From contig NZ_PDCM01000001.1 of assembly GCF_008634025.1 (NCBI RefSeq), forward strand, positions 310,001 to 374,000: a stretch of DNA of 64,000 nucleotides, given 5' to 3'. The DNA comes from Streptomyces albofaciens JCM 4342. GTDB taxonomy: Bacteria > Actinomycetota > Actinomycetes > Streptomycetales > Streptomycetaceae. The position numbers were made by a program, and so were the translations under genes. This document shows, piece by piece, positions 32,729-40,874 of this stretch (its first letter is position 1; every line of letters begins with the position of its first letter). The notes below the pieces were generated by a model. That model ran no database searches, was not told the DNA's origin, and saw nothing but the letters and a program-made list of their open reading frames with translations.

Positions 32729-35700
32729 CGTAACCTCCGTCTTTCATGATTATTTTCTTTCCCGGGTTCGAGTGGCGCAATGCCCGCTTGAAGTCGCCCA
32801 GGGGGACGGGGTCGGTTCCAAGTTCCGGGTCGTACACGTACTTTCCGTCTGTGTATACGTCATGATAGATGAAGTTTTCGTGTCGAACTCCTTGGGTCCA
32901 GTTCTGTGGCACGGCGAACTCTTCCCTTGAAGGAGTCGTGAAGTTCACGATTTTCCCATGGCCTCCGGATCGTCGCAGAATGTACTCGGCAAGTTCGGAG
33001 CAATCGACGTTGCCACCCACAGGCGCAGACCTCATGGCCTCTATCGCTGGTTGGTGTGGCGGGTGATCCGGGTGCGGCGGTCGAAAGTCGTAGGTGCCTC
33101 GTCCTCCGCCCGTTGGGGTGCAAGGCATCAAGCCGAGCGGGTCGACCCAGGAACTCGGATTGTGCACGTACCCGACTGGGTCGGGGCCGGGCTCAAGCCC
33201 GAGGGGATCCTGGGACATGTAACGGCCAGAACCTGGGTCGTAGTAGCGATGAAAGTTGTAGTGAAGCAGGGATTCGGAGTCGAAGTACTGCCCCGGGAAG
33301 CGCAACGGCGTGTACGCCGTAGCGTCTGTATTCCAGGTGGTGGTACCCCAAAGGGTGGGGCGGGACCGCCACGCGACCTCTCCCGATTCGGATACCAACT
33401 CGGTCGGAGCGCCGACCAGGTCCGTAACGATGTTGAAGAAGCGCTCGTCAATAACCCGTTGAGAGGCAAAAGCCAGGTCGGTCGTAGTGAGTTTGCGCTC
33501 CGTTTGGGTCAGGGGGGTCAGGCCCTGGTGGTCCCAGGTGAGGGTTAGGGACTGGGGGGAGTCCGGAGTGGTGGTGGATTGTTCGGTGAGGGTGGGGCCG
33601 TCCCAGGTGAAGTGGGTGGATTCGACGGGGGTGGTGCCGTCGGGGGAGAGGCGGTGTTTGGCGGTGCGGCGGCCCAGGGGGTCGTAGGTGTAGCGCCATG
33701 TGGTGCCGTCGGGGGTGGTGACGGCGGTGAGGCGGTCTTCCGCGTTCCAGGTGTAGTGCCAGGTGTCCGGCTTGCGGGAGAGGCGGGTTTTCTGGCAGAG
33801 GGTTACGCGGCCCAGGGCGTCGTGTTCGTAGCGGATGGAGCCGGCGCGGGTGATGCGGGTGCCGGTGTAGGTGCGGGGGCCTTGGGCGGAAGCGCCGGCG
33901 TGTTCGGCGGGCCAGGTGGCGTGGGTCTGGTTGCCGGACTCGTCGTAGGCGTAGGTCTCCGACCAGTCGGCGGCGGTGACGGCTGTGACGCGGCCCGCGC
34001 GGTCGAGGTCGAAGGTGCGGTGGCCTCGGGCGGAGTCGTCGATGCCGGTGAGGTTGCCGTCGGGGCGATAGGTGTAGGTGCGGGAGAGGAGGGGGGCCGG
34101 GGGCTGGGGCGCCGTACCGGTGGTCGTGGCCCCCAGTGACTGGGCGGTCAGGCGGCCGGTGGGGTCCCAGGCCTGGGTGAGAGTGAGGGCGTCGGAGAGG
34201 TGGCGGGCGATTTCGCGGCCGGCGGCGTCGTGGTCGAAGGCGATCGGGTGGCCGGAGGCCGACATGTGGGTGCGGTTGCCGGCGGCGTCGTAGGTGTAGG
34301 TGGTGGTGGCGCCGGTGGGTGTGGTGCGGGACGTGCGGCGGCCGAGGACGTCGTAGGTGAGGGACAGCGTGCGGCCGTTGACGGTTTCGGTGAGCACGCG
34401 GCCGAGGGCGTCGCGGGTGTAGGTGACGGTCGCGTCGGGGTTGGTGGTGCGGAGGAGGCGACCGGCGGTGTCGTACTCGTAGGTGGTGACGAGGCCCGCG
34501 GCGTTCTTCTCGGCGAGCGCGCCGAGGGGGGTGTGGGTGTAGGTGGTGGTCTGGCCGAGTGCGTCCGTGCGGGTGGTCAGTTGGCCGGCGGCGTCGTGCG
34601 TGTAGGTGAGGACGCGGTCGTCGAAGTCGGTCTCGGAGGTCAGGCGGCCGGCGGAGTCGTAAGCATAGGTCCAGGTCAGGCCTTGTGGGTTGGTTACCTG
34701 GGTGAGGCGTAGTTCGGTGTCGTGGGTGAAGGTGTGGCGGGTGCCGTCCGGGTCGGTGCGGGCGGCGAGCAGGTCGAAGTGGGTGTATTCGAAGCGGGTG
34801 ACCTGACCGATGGCGTCGGTGTGGGAGGTGCGGTTGCCCTCGCCGTCGTACGTCCAGTGTTCGGCGGCCCCGGTCGGGTCGATGCGGGTGGCGAGCTGGC
34901 CTTCGACGGTCCAGACGAAGTGGGTGGTTTCGCCGAGGGGGTCGGTGATGGAGGTGATGCGGCCGAACGCGTCGCGCCGGTAGTGGGTGCGGGCGCCGAG
35001 CGGGTCGGTGGTGGAGAGCGGCAGGCCCGCTTCGTTGCAGTAGAGGCGGGTGGTGTTGCCGAGGGCGTCGGTGACGGAGGAGAGGTGGCCTCGGGTGTCG
35101 TACGCGTAGTGCGTGGTGGCGCCGGCGGGGTCGGTGGAAGAGGTGCGGTTGCCACCGAGGTCGTAGGTGTGGGTCCAGGTGGCACCGTCCGGGCCGGTCG
35201 TGGTCAGGGGCCGGCCACGGTCGTCGTACGTGGTCGTGGTGCGGCTGCCGTCGGGGAGGGTGATCTCCGTGGGGCGGCCTTCGTCGTCGTACGTGAAGAG
35301 GGTCGTGCGGCCGAGCGGATCGGTCACGGACAGCACGCGGTGCTTGGCGTCGCGGACCGTGCGGGTCGTGGCACCGGTCGGGTCGGTCGTGGCGACGATC
35401 TGGTGGCGGTCGTTGACGAGGTGGCGAGTGACCTGGTCGTGGGAGTTGTGGTGCAGGTTGGTGCGCAGGCCCGTGTCGGGGTCGGGGTCGCCCCAGGTGA
35501 AGTGCGCCCGTAGGTGTCCTTCGGTGCCGCTCTGCCAGATGCAGCGGTGCCGGTCGTCGTAGGCGTAGCTGTACGAGCTGTTGTTGGTGTCCGTCCAGGA
35601 GGTGATCCGGTCTGCGTCGTCGTAGGTGAAGCGGAGCGGTAGGCCGGTGGAGTTGGTGACCGTGGTGAGGTTGCCGGACTCGTCGTAGCCGTACCGGCGG

Positions 35701-37505
35701 ATGAGCTGGTCGCCGCCGTCGGGGGCCGCTCCCGCCAGGTGGAGGGCGGTGATGCGGCCCGCTTCGGTGGTGAGGAGGAGGCGGTAGCCCGCGCTGTGGG
35801 TGATGGCGGTGGGCGTGCCGGTTTCGTCGTAGTCGAAGGTGTGGCGGTTGCCGCGGCGGTCGGATATTTCGTCGAGTACGGCTGTGTCGTCGCTGTACGT
35901 GGTGAAGTACCAGCGCGTGCCGCCGGCCGGGTCGGTGAGGACGTAGTCGCCGTCCGGGGTGCGTTCGAGCGGGTGGCCCTCTCCCTCGACGGGCAGGGTG
36001 GGGACGCCGACGGCCGGGTGCGGGTAGGCGAGGAGGTCGCCCTCCTCGCCTATGAGGACCACGCCTTCGGCGTCGATCTCCAGGCGCTGGTCGACGGTGC
36101 TCATCCAGGTGGGCCCGAACCAGCGGCCCGTCCGGTAGGACGACTCGAACGTACGGGTGAAGGTGAGCGGGAAGCTGCCGGGCAGGGTGATGTCGGTCTG
36201 CGGCAGGATCATGCGGCCGGTGGCCATGTCGATCGGGTCGCTGCCGAAGGTCTTGCACCAGGCGCGGCGGGCGCGGTCGCGCAGGGTGCTCTTGCCGCCG
36301 TCCTTGAGGGCGGCGCGCGCGGTGTCCTTGGCGGCGCCTTTCGCGCCGGCCTTGAGGACCCCCTTGGCCAGGCCGCTTGTCCCCTTGGCCCCCACGAGGT
36401 TGACGATCAGTGAGCCGGCCGCGTCCGCCGGGTCGCTTCCCCAGCCCGTGCCCAGCAGGGCCTTGGGCAGCCGCTCGGGGTGCGCGACCGTGGTGCTGAG
36501 CCCCATGAGCGTCGTGGTCACGTTGGACGCGTACTGCCAGGGGTGGGTGATGTTGTACGGGTCGTACGGGTTGACCGTACGGACCAGCTTCACCGTTTCG
36601 GACGCGGCCCGGAGCGCGCCGCCTGCCAGGTGGGTCAGCTGGATGCCACCGGACACCACACCGTCCGACAGGTCGGAAAGGACCCGGTCGGTGAACCTGG
36701 GCTCCTTCGGAGCGTGGGCCAGCGCCTGGCTGATGGCGTGCTGGGCCCGCTCCGCGGCCTCGTCGCGCTGGTGGCGTGCGCTTTTGAGCAGTTCTTCGGC
36801 GGCCTTGCGCCCTTCGGCGCCGGGGTCGGTGAAGGCGCCCGGCTTCTGGGGCTTCTGGCCCGGATCGGAGTTGTTCTCCAGGGCGGAGTTGTACGCGTCC
36901 ACCTTGGCGTTGTACGAGTCGACCTGGGCCTTGTAGGCGTCAATGGCCTTCTTCGTGGCGTCCTGGGCGGCCTTGTACTTGTGGATGGCCGTCTCGGCCT
37001 TGCTCTGCGCCCAGGAAACCGTCTCTCCGTAGGCGTGCAGGGCCTTGCCGGCCGCCTCGCAGGCATCCGCCGCCTGCATCCACTGCTTCGGGTGGGCGTC
37101 GAACTTTTCGTGGAAGCTGTCCGCCGCCTTGCCCTCCCAGCCGCCCGAGTCCAGCTTGCGCAGGCCCTGGCCGACCCGTTCGAAGGCGGCGGAGAAGTCC
37201 TTGAGGTGCGAGGACGCTTCGTTGATTGCTCCGGCGTCGCCGTGGATCAGGTCCTTGGGGTTCTCGGACTCCCCCAGGTTGCGTTCGTCGACATGGGCTC
37301 CGAGGCTGTCGGCGAGCCCCTCGCCCGCGGACCGGACCTTGTCGGCCGCGCCGTCCGCGCCGAGCGTGTCCAGCGCGTCGGCGGTCTTGTCGGTGACGAA
37401 CTCGACGCCTTCGCCGAACTTCTCCGCGGCGCCGTCGATGATGTCGCCGCCCTTGTCGGCCAGCGAGTTGACGGTGTTCACCAGGCCGTCGAAAACGCCC
37501 CCCAT
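32712..37505 (-). CDS. Rhs polymorphic toxin: T7SS-signal, DUF6531, RHS repeats, papain-like toxin
   Basis: 1597 residues. The N terminus (1-260) has a helical T7SS-signal/WXG-like part (GGWEGKAADSFHEKFDAHPK near 120) and a long Lys/Ala coiled coil. DUF6531 follows (about 420-500, GSDPIDMATGRMILPQTDI), then about 40 YD/RHS repeats (about 560-1400) that should form the cocoon shell. The RHS core ends with RYYDPGSGRYMSQDPLGL and PLGLMPC. The last 135 residues differ in composition and contain VDCSELAEYIL (Cys1502), FIYHDVYTDG (His1548) and YVYDPELG (Asp1559), a likely papain-fold Cys-His-Asp triad (Tox-PL type). It is probably exported by a type VII-like route and acts on neighbours. The start overlaps the partner gene (TGATG). 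Confidence 0.87.
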   Translation of the reverse strand: MGGVFDGLVNTVNSLADKGGDIIDGAAEKFGEGVEFVTDKTADALDTLGADGAADKVRSAGEGLADSLGAHVDERNLGESENPKDLIHGDAGAINEASSHLKDFSAAFERVGQGLRKLDSGGWEGKAADSFHEKFDAHPKQWMQAADACEAAGKALHAYGETVSWAQSKAETAIHKYKAAQDATKKAIDAYKAQVDSYNAKVDAYNSALENNSDPGQKPQKPGAFTDPGAEGRKAAEELLKSARHQRDEAAERAQHAISQALAHAPKEPRFTDRVLSDLSDGVVSGGIQLTHLAGGALRAASETVKLVRTVNPYDPYNITHPWQYASNVTTTLMGLSTTVAHPERLPKALLGTGWGSDPADAAGSLIVNLVGAKGTSGLAKGVLKAGAKGAAKDTARAALKDGGKSTLRDRARRAWCKTFGSDPIDMATGRMILPQTDITLPGSFPLTFTRTFESSYRTGRWFGPTWMSTVDQRLEIDAEGVVLIGEEGDLLAYPHPAVGVPTLPVEGEGHPLERTPDGDYVLTDPAGGTRWYFTTYSDDTAVLDEISDRRGNRHTFDYDETGTPTAITHSAGYRLLLTTEAGRITALHLAGAAPDGGDQLIRRYGYDESGNLTTVTNSTGLPLRFTYDDADRITSWTDTNNSSYSYAYDDRHRCIWQSGTEGHLRAHFTWGDPDPDTGLRTNLHHNSHDQVTRHLVNDRHQIVATTDPTGATTRTVRDAKHRVLSVTDPLGRTTLFTYDDEGRPTEITLPDGSRTTTTYDDRGRPLTTTGPDGATWTHTYDLGGNRTSSTDPAGATTHYAYDTRGHLSSVTDALGNTTRLYCNEAGLPLSTTDPLGARTHYRRDAFGRITSITDPLGETTHFVWTVEGQLATRIDPTGAAEHWTYDGEGNRTSHTDAIGQVTRFEYTHFDLLAARTDPDGTRHTFTHDTELRLTQVTNPQGLTWTYAYDSAGRLTSETDFDDRVLTYTHDAAGQLTTRTDALGQTTTYTHTPLGALAEKNAAGLVTTYEYDTAGRLLRTTNPDATVTYTRDALGRVLTETVNGRTLSLTYDVLGRRTSRTTPTGATTTYTYDAAGNRTHMSASGHPIAFDHDAAGREIARHLSDALTLTQAWDPTGRLTAQSLGATTTGTAPQPPAPLLSRTYTYRPDGNLTGIDDSARGHRTFDLDRAGRVTAVTAADWSETYAYDESGNQTHATWPAEHAGASAQGPRTYTGTRITRAGSIRYEHDALGRVTLCQKTRLSRKPDTWHYTWNAEDRLTAVTTPDGTTWRYTYDPLGRRTAKHRLSPDGTTPVESTHFTWDGPTLTEQSTTTPDSPQSLTLTWDHQGLTPLTQTERKLTTTDLAFASQRVIDERFFNIVTDLVGAPTELVSESGEVAWRSRPTLWGTTTWNTDATAYTPLRFPGQYFDSESLLHYNFHRYYDPGSGRYMSQDPLGLEPGPDPVGYVHNPSSWVDPLGLMPCTPTGGGRGTYDFRPPHPDHPPHQPAIEAMRSAPVGGNVDCSELAEYILRRSGGHGKIVNFTTPSREEFAVPQNWTQGVRHENFIYHDVYTDGKYVYDPELGTDPVPLGDFKRALRHSNPGKKIIMKDGGYDGPLW

Positions 37506-38122
37506 CAGCCTTCACCCCCGGCGTCCTGTGCTTCCTGCGGCTTGCTCCTGCCGATGCCCGCCGCCCGGAAGGCCAGGTTGTGCTCGGCGTCACCGGCCCA
37601 GCGGGACGTGGACCAGTCCTCCTTCGTCTGCTCCCACGTCTGCCGCACCCGCTCCGCGGCAGCCTTCGAGTCGGCCGAGTTCGGGTTGTAGTCGGCGTCC
37701 CTCACCTGCGTGAGCGGGTTGTCGGAGAGAACCTGGCCCCAGGTCTTGTCCTTGAGCTCTTCGGCGGTCAGGGTCGGATTCCCCAGAGCCGCGTTGGACG
37801 CCACCTTCAGTTGGCCGGAAACGTATTGTTCCTGCTCGTGGTAAAGGCCGGCCGACAGGTCGAGGCGGCGGGCGAAGGAATTGGCTTCGTGCACCAGGGC
37901 CCGTACGCCCCAGGTCCAGCGCTCGCAGAAGGTCTCGAAAGTCGACGCCAGTTCGGCATGTCCGGCTTCCATTCCGGACAGTTGGATCTTCTCGAATCCG
38001 TGGCCGAGTTGTGCCTCGCTGTCGAAGCCCAGCTCCTTGAGTTCGGAGATGGTGTCGTTGATGCCTTTGCTGACCTGCTTGAGGGCGTCTTGGTCGAGCT
38101 TGTAGCCGTCGCCCGCGCTCAT
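37505..38122 (-). CDS. WXG/ESX-like helical partner of the Rhs toxin
   Basis: 205 residues, nearly all helical. ESX-like features are ERWTWGVRALVHEANSFA, two amphipathic helices (about 10-40 and 60-110) and a late W-x-x-S-R-W segment (EDWSTSRWAGDAEH). It is longer than the standard 100-residue WXG proteins and lacks a signal peptide. Encoded directly upstream of the toxin with a one-base overlap, it should act as a targeting partner or chaperone for type VII-like export (inference). The ATG at 38122 overlaps the stop of the SseB-like gene by 4 bases. Confidence 0.72.
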   Translation of the reverse strand: MSAGDGYKLDQDALKQVSKGINDTISELKELGFDSEAQLGHGFEKIQLSGMEAGHAELASTFETFCERWTWGVRALVHEANSFARRLDLSAGLYHEQEQYVSGQLKVASNAALGNPTLTAEELKDKTWGQVLSDNPLTQVRDADYNPNSADSKAAAERVRQTWEQTKEDWSTSRWAGDAEHNLAFRAAGIGRSKPQEAQDAGGEG

Positions 38123-38580
38123 ATCCGCTCACCGCCCGGCTGGGCGCCGGTGGCGGTGTCGCGCTGCGGTGCTGCGGCGCTCACCTCGGGAGCCTCGCCG
38201 TCCTCCTCGGTGCGGACGGCTACGGCGTCGGGCACGATGCCGGCGGCCGGCGGGAACAGCATGCCCTGCTCGCTGCCCGCGTCCAGGGCGACACCGGCCG
38301 GCCCCTCGATGGCCGGTATGACGACATCGAGCAGGCGGGCACCGAGGGCGGAGACGTACTGCCACTCGCTCTGCGGGGTGCTTCCTCTGGAGAGCGCGAA
38401 CCTGTTGAGGGCTTCCTCGTCCGTGAATGCGTACAGCCAGCGGATACCGCCCATTTCGGCGGACATGAGCCCATCGTTGTCGATGGGCACCAAGACGCTC
38501 GTACGGCGGAATTCCCCGACGAGTGCCGCCGGGTCGCCTTCGTACGCGTACATACTGGCAATTTCGTCGGTCAATGGCAT
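38119..38580 (-). CDS. SseB-like protein heading the Rhs toxin operon
   Basis: 153 residues. Residues about 10-110 (GDPAALVGEFRRTSVLVPID, then GIRWLYAFTDEEALNRF) match the SseB N-terminal-like domain, with an Ala/Pro-rich tail. The start is ATG 38580; an upstream frame to 38715 lacks homology. SseB-like genes often precede WXG-type and toxin genes in Streptomyces, where they may be adaptors; function is not established. It is the first of four overlapping genes, so the promoter should lie in 38581-38760. Confidence 0.75.
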   Translation of the reverse strand: MPLTDEIASMYAYEGDPAALVGEFRRTSVLVPIDNDGLMSAEMGGIRWLYAFTDEEALNRFALSRGSTPQSEWQYVSALGARLLDVVIPAIEGPAGVALDAGSEQGMLFPPAAGIVPDAVAVRTEEDGEAPEVSAAAPQRDTATGAQPGGERI

Positions 38581-38766
38581 AGCTGGCCCCCACCCCCGTG
38601 CGGTCAATGCCGTAACACTCTTACACATGGCACTGACAATGGGCCTGAGCCCCGGGAGAACCGTCTGACCCGGTGTTGTGATGAAGAATTCAACAACGGG
38701 GAACGTGCCGGACACGTCGTCGGCCGCGGCGGGCCGGGGCGGCCCGCCGCGGCCGGTGGGTGGAGC

Positions 38767-38838
38767 TGTGAGGTGCTGGAGAGGCGGGGAGGCGGGGAGT
38801 CGGGGAGGCGGGGAGGCGAGGGAGGTGAGGGAGGCCGG
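38767..38838. repeat. G-rich GGGGAGGC tandem tract
   Basis: About ten copies of GGGGAGGC/GGGAGGT-like 8-9 base units on the plus strand, just past the 3' end of the VWA gene. Many runs of three or four G could form a G-quadruplex on that strand (inference). Confidence 0.6.
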
Positions 38839-38841
38839 GAG

Positions 38842-40311
38842 TCAGTCGGGGAGGATGCCGGCTTTGCGGGCCTCGGTGAGCCAGGTGGGGAACTCGGTCA
38901 TGAGCTGCTGGTAGAGGTCCGCGTCGGCGACGGCGCGGGGGTCGCGGCCGGCGTGGAAGAAGCCCGCGTTGTCGATGACGCGCTTCTCCGGGACGGCCAG
39001 TTCGTCCAGCTTGCGGAGGAAGTCGAAGCCCTTGGCGTCCGGGTCGCCGAAGCCGACGAACTGCCAGAAGATGGGCAGCTTCGCGGCCTCGCAGAGGGCC
39101 TTCTCGGCGGCCGGCTTCGAGGTGGGGGCTCCGTCGGTCTGGAAGATGACGAAGGCCGGGTCGGTGGCGCCGGACTTCTCGTAGTGCTCGATGACGGCGT
39201 TGATGGCCCAGTGGTAGTTCGTGCGGCCCATGTGACCGAGGCCCGCGTGCAACTCCTCGATGCGGCCCTCGTAGTTGGCCAGATCCAGTTCGGCGGTGCC
39301 GTCGACGTCGGTGGAGAAGAAGACCACCGGCACGGTGCCGTCGTCGTCGAGGTTGGCGGACAGGCCGAGGGCCTGTTCGGCGAGGTGCTGGACCGTGCCG
39401 TCCTTGTAGTAGTTGCGCATCGAGCCGGAGCGGTCGAGTACGAGGTAGACGGCCGCGCGCTGAGTGGCCAGCCCCTGCTTTTCGAGGGAGACCCGGGCCG
39501 CCTTGTAGAGGCTGACGAGGCCGGGGGCCTGGGACTCGACCTTGGTGAGGGAGATGGCGGTCGCGGGGGCTTCAGGCACGGGTTCCGGTCGGGGGGCGGA
39601 TTCCGGCTGAGAGGAGGCGTCCGGCTGGGGCGTGGCTTCGGGCTGAAGCGTGTTCTCGGGCTGGGGCGTGGCTTCCGGCTTCGGCTCGGTCTTGGCCGCG
39701 GCATCCGGCTCCGCCTTGGTGACGGGGGCCGGCTCCGCCTTTGTGACCGGCGTCGGCTCCGCCTCGGGTTCCCGGGTTGGCTCCGCCTTGGCCGCGGCCT
39801 CAGGTTTGGCCGTGGCCTTCGGCTCCGCCTCGACTACGGGCTCCGGCTTGGTCACGGCCTCCGGCTTGGTCACGGCCTCCGGCTCCACCTTGCCCGCGGC
39901 CTCCACCTTGCCCGCGGCCTCCGGCTTGCCCGCAACCTCCGGCTCCGCCTCGACCACGGCCTCGACCTTGCCCGCGTCCCCAGCCTCGGCATCCGGCTCC
40001 GCCTTCCCCGGCGTCTTCGGGTTGTCGAACGCCTGGGAGACGAGGTCGGACGCCGAGTCCTCGGGGGCGGGGGCGGCGTCCGGGGTGGTGGCCTGGGTGG
40101 GGAGGGAGGGGGATGGGGTGTCGGTGGGGGCGGTGCGGGCGGTGGGGACGGCGGGGTCACGGGGGGCGGCGGGCTCCGGGGTGGCCTCTTCGCGGGCCTC
40201 CGGGATCGTGGCCGCTTCCGGCGTCCGCGTGCCGCTCGCCGCCTCGTTCGATTCCTCGCGGGCCGCCTTGGAGCGACCGAAAGCGTTGCGCAGCAGACTC
40301 CGAATGCCCAT
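38842..40311 (-). CDS. TerF-like VWA protein with Lys-Pro-Glu-Ala repeats
   Basis: 489 residues. Residues about 20-245 are low-complexity: acidic Pro/Ala/Glu/Lys repeats (KPEA, KVEA, TKAEP units), likely disordered. Residues about 260-489 form a von Willebrand A domain with MIDAS motif DRSGSM, MGRTNYHW (Thr) and FQTDGAPT (Asp), typical of the TerF/TerY C-terminal type. Relatives belong to tellurite-resistance/stress loci, but no other ter gene is seen here. It should bind Mg or Ca and work in protein assembly; no partner is evident. ATG 40311 has GAGAGG 8 bases upstream. Confidence 0.85.
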   Translation of the reverse strand: MGIRSLLRNAFGRSKAAREESNEAASGTRTPEAATIPEAREEATPEPAAPRDPAVPTARTAPTDTPSPSLPTQATTPDAAPAPEDSASDLVSQAFDNPKTPGKAEPDAEAGDAGKVEAVVEAEPEVAGKPEAAGKVEAAGKVEPEAVTKPEAVTKPEPVVEAEPKATAKPEAAAKAEPTREPEAEPTPVTKAEPAPVTKAEPDAAAKTEPKPEATPQPENTLQPEATPQPDASSQPESAPRPEPVPEAPATAISLTKVESQAPGLVSLYKAARVSLEKQGLATQRAAVYLVLDRSGSMRNYYKDGTVQHLAEQALGLSANLDDDGTVPVVFFSTDVDGTAELDLANYEGRIEELHAGLGHMGRTNYHWAINAVIEHYEKSGATDPAFVIFQTDGAPTSKPAAEKALCEAAKLPIFWQFVGFGDPDAKGFDFLRKLDELAVPEKRVIDNAGFFHAGRDPRAVADADLYQQLMTEFPTWLTEARKAGILPD

Positions 40312-40874
40312 CGGCGAACCTCTCTAGCGTGTGTACGGTGCGGCGAATGTCCGAGAAGCGCGGACATGTCCCTGACCAGGCCGGACACGTAAGGGTAGCC
40401 GCCTGGCCCGGTCCCATCGTGGGACCCCGCGCGTCTCGCGGCACGCCCCGTTCGGGTGTTTTGCGGTGCGGAGTGGTGTGGGGGCGGGGTGTTTGTCGGG
40501 TGGGGGTGTGATGGGGGTGCGGTGGGTGGGGTGGGTGCGTGGTCGTGGGGGCGTGTGGGGGAGAGCGTATGTGCGCCGGTTGGATGTGCGAAGCGGGGAA
40601 CGGAAATTGGGACGCCGATGTCCGGGCGTCCGCCCTGTTCGGATCCGTTCGGTGCCTGTGGGCCCGGCCTTCCCCGTCCCGTTCGCGTCCGTTCGGCGCC
40701 CGTGGGCCCGGTCTTTCCCGCCCTGTTCGCGTCCGCTCGGCGCCCATGGCCCCTCCGCCCCCTCCGCCCCGTTCGCCCTCCGTCCGGTGACCATAGCCCC
40801 GGCCGCCCGTTGACCCTGGCGGCGGTTCGGGAGGGGCAGGCAACCCTCGTACGGGTGACGGGAGATGTGGGCGA
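40312..40874. other. Non-coding, repeat-rich interval
   Basis: About 560 bp without a credible gene, between divergent VWA and hydrolase genes. It contains a G/T-rich strand-biased stretch (about 40450-40570) and the 44-bp tandem array annotated separately. Frames on both strands are repeat shadows. Confidence 0.5.
40634..40766. repeat. 44-bp tandem repeat (about three units)
   Basis: Units from 40634, 40678 and 40722 share CGTCCGTTCGGCGCCCGTGG and continue GGCCCGGYCTTYCCC. The third unit is degenerate after GCCCATGGCCCC. Period and GC composition resemble the 43-bp array at 1746, but I see no sequence identity. Confidence 0.7.

Noticed and set aside
33448..36258. 936-codon frame rich in HRHHPR inside the Rhs gene
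   Set aside because: Out-of-frame reading of RHS repeats.
38773..40392. Plus-strand frame with GLRLGHGLRLHL-like repeats, resembling a beta-helix
   Set aside because: It is the complement of the KPEA-type repeats in the VWA gene.
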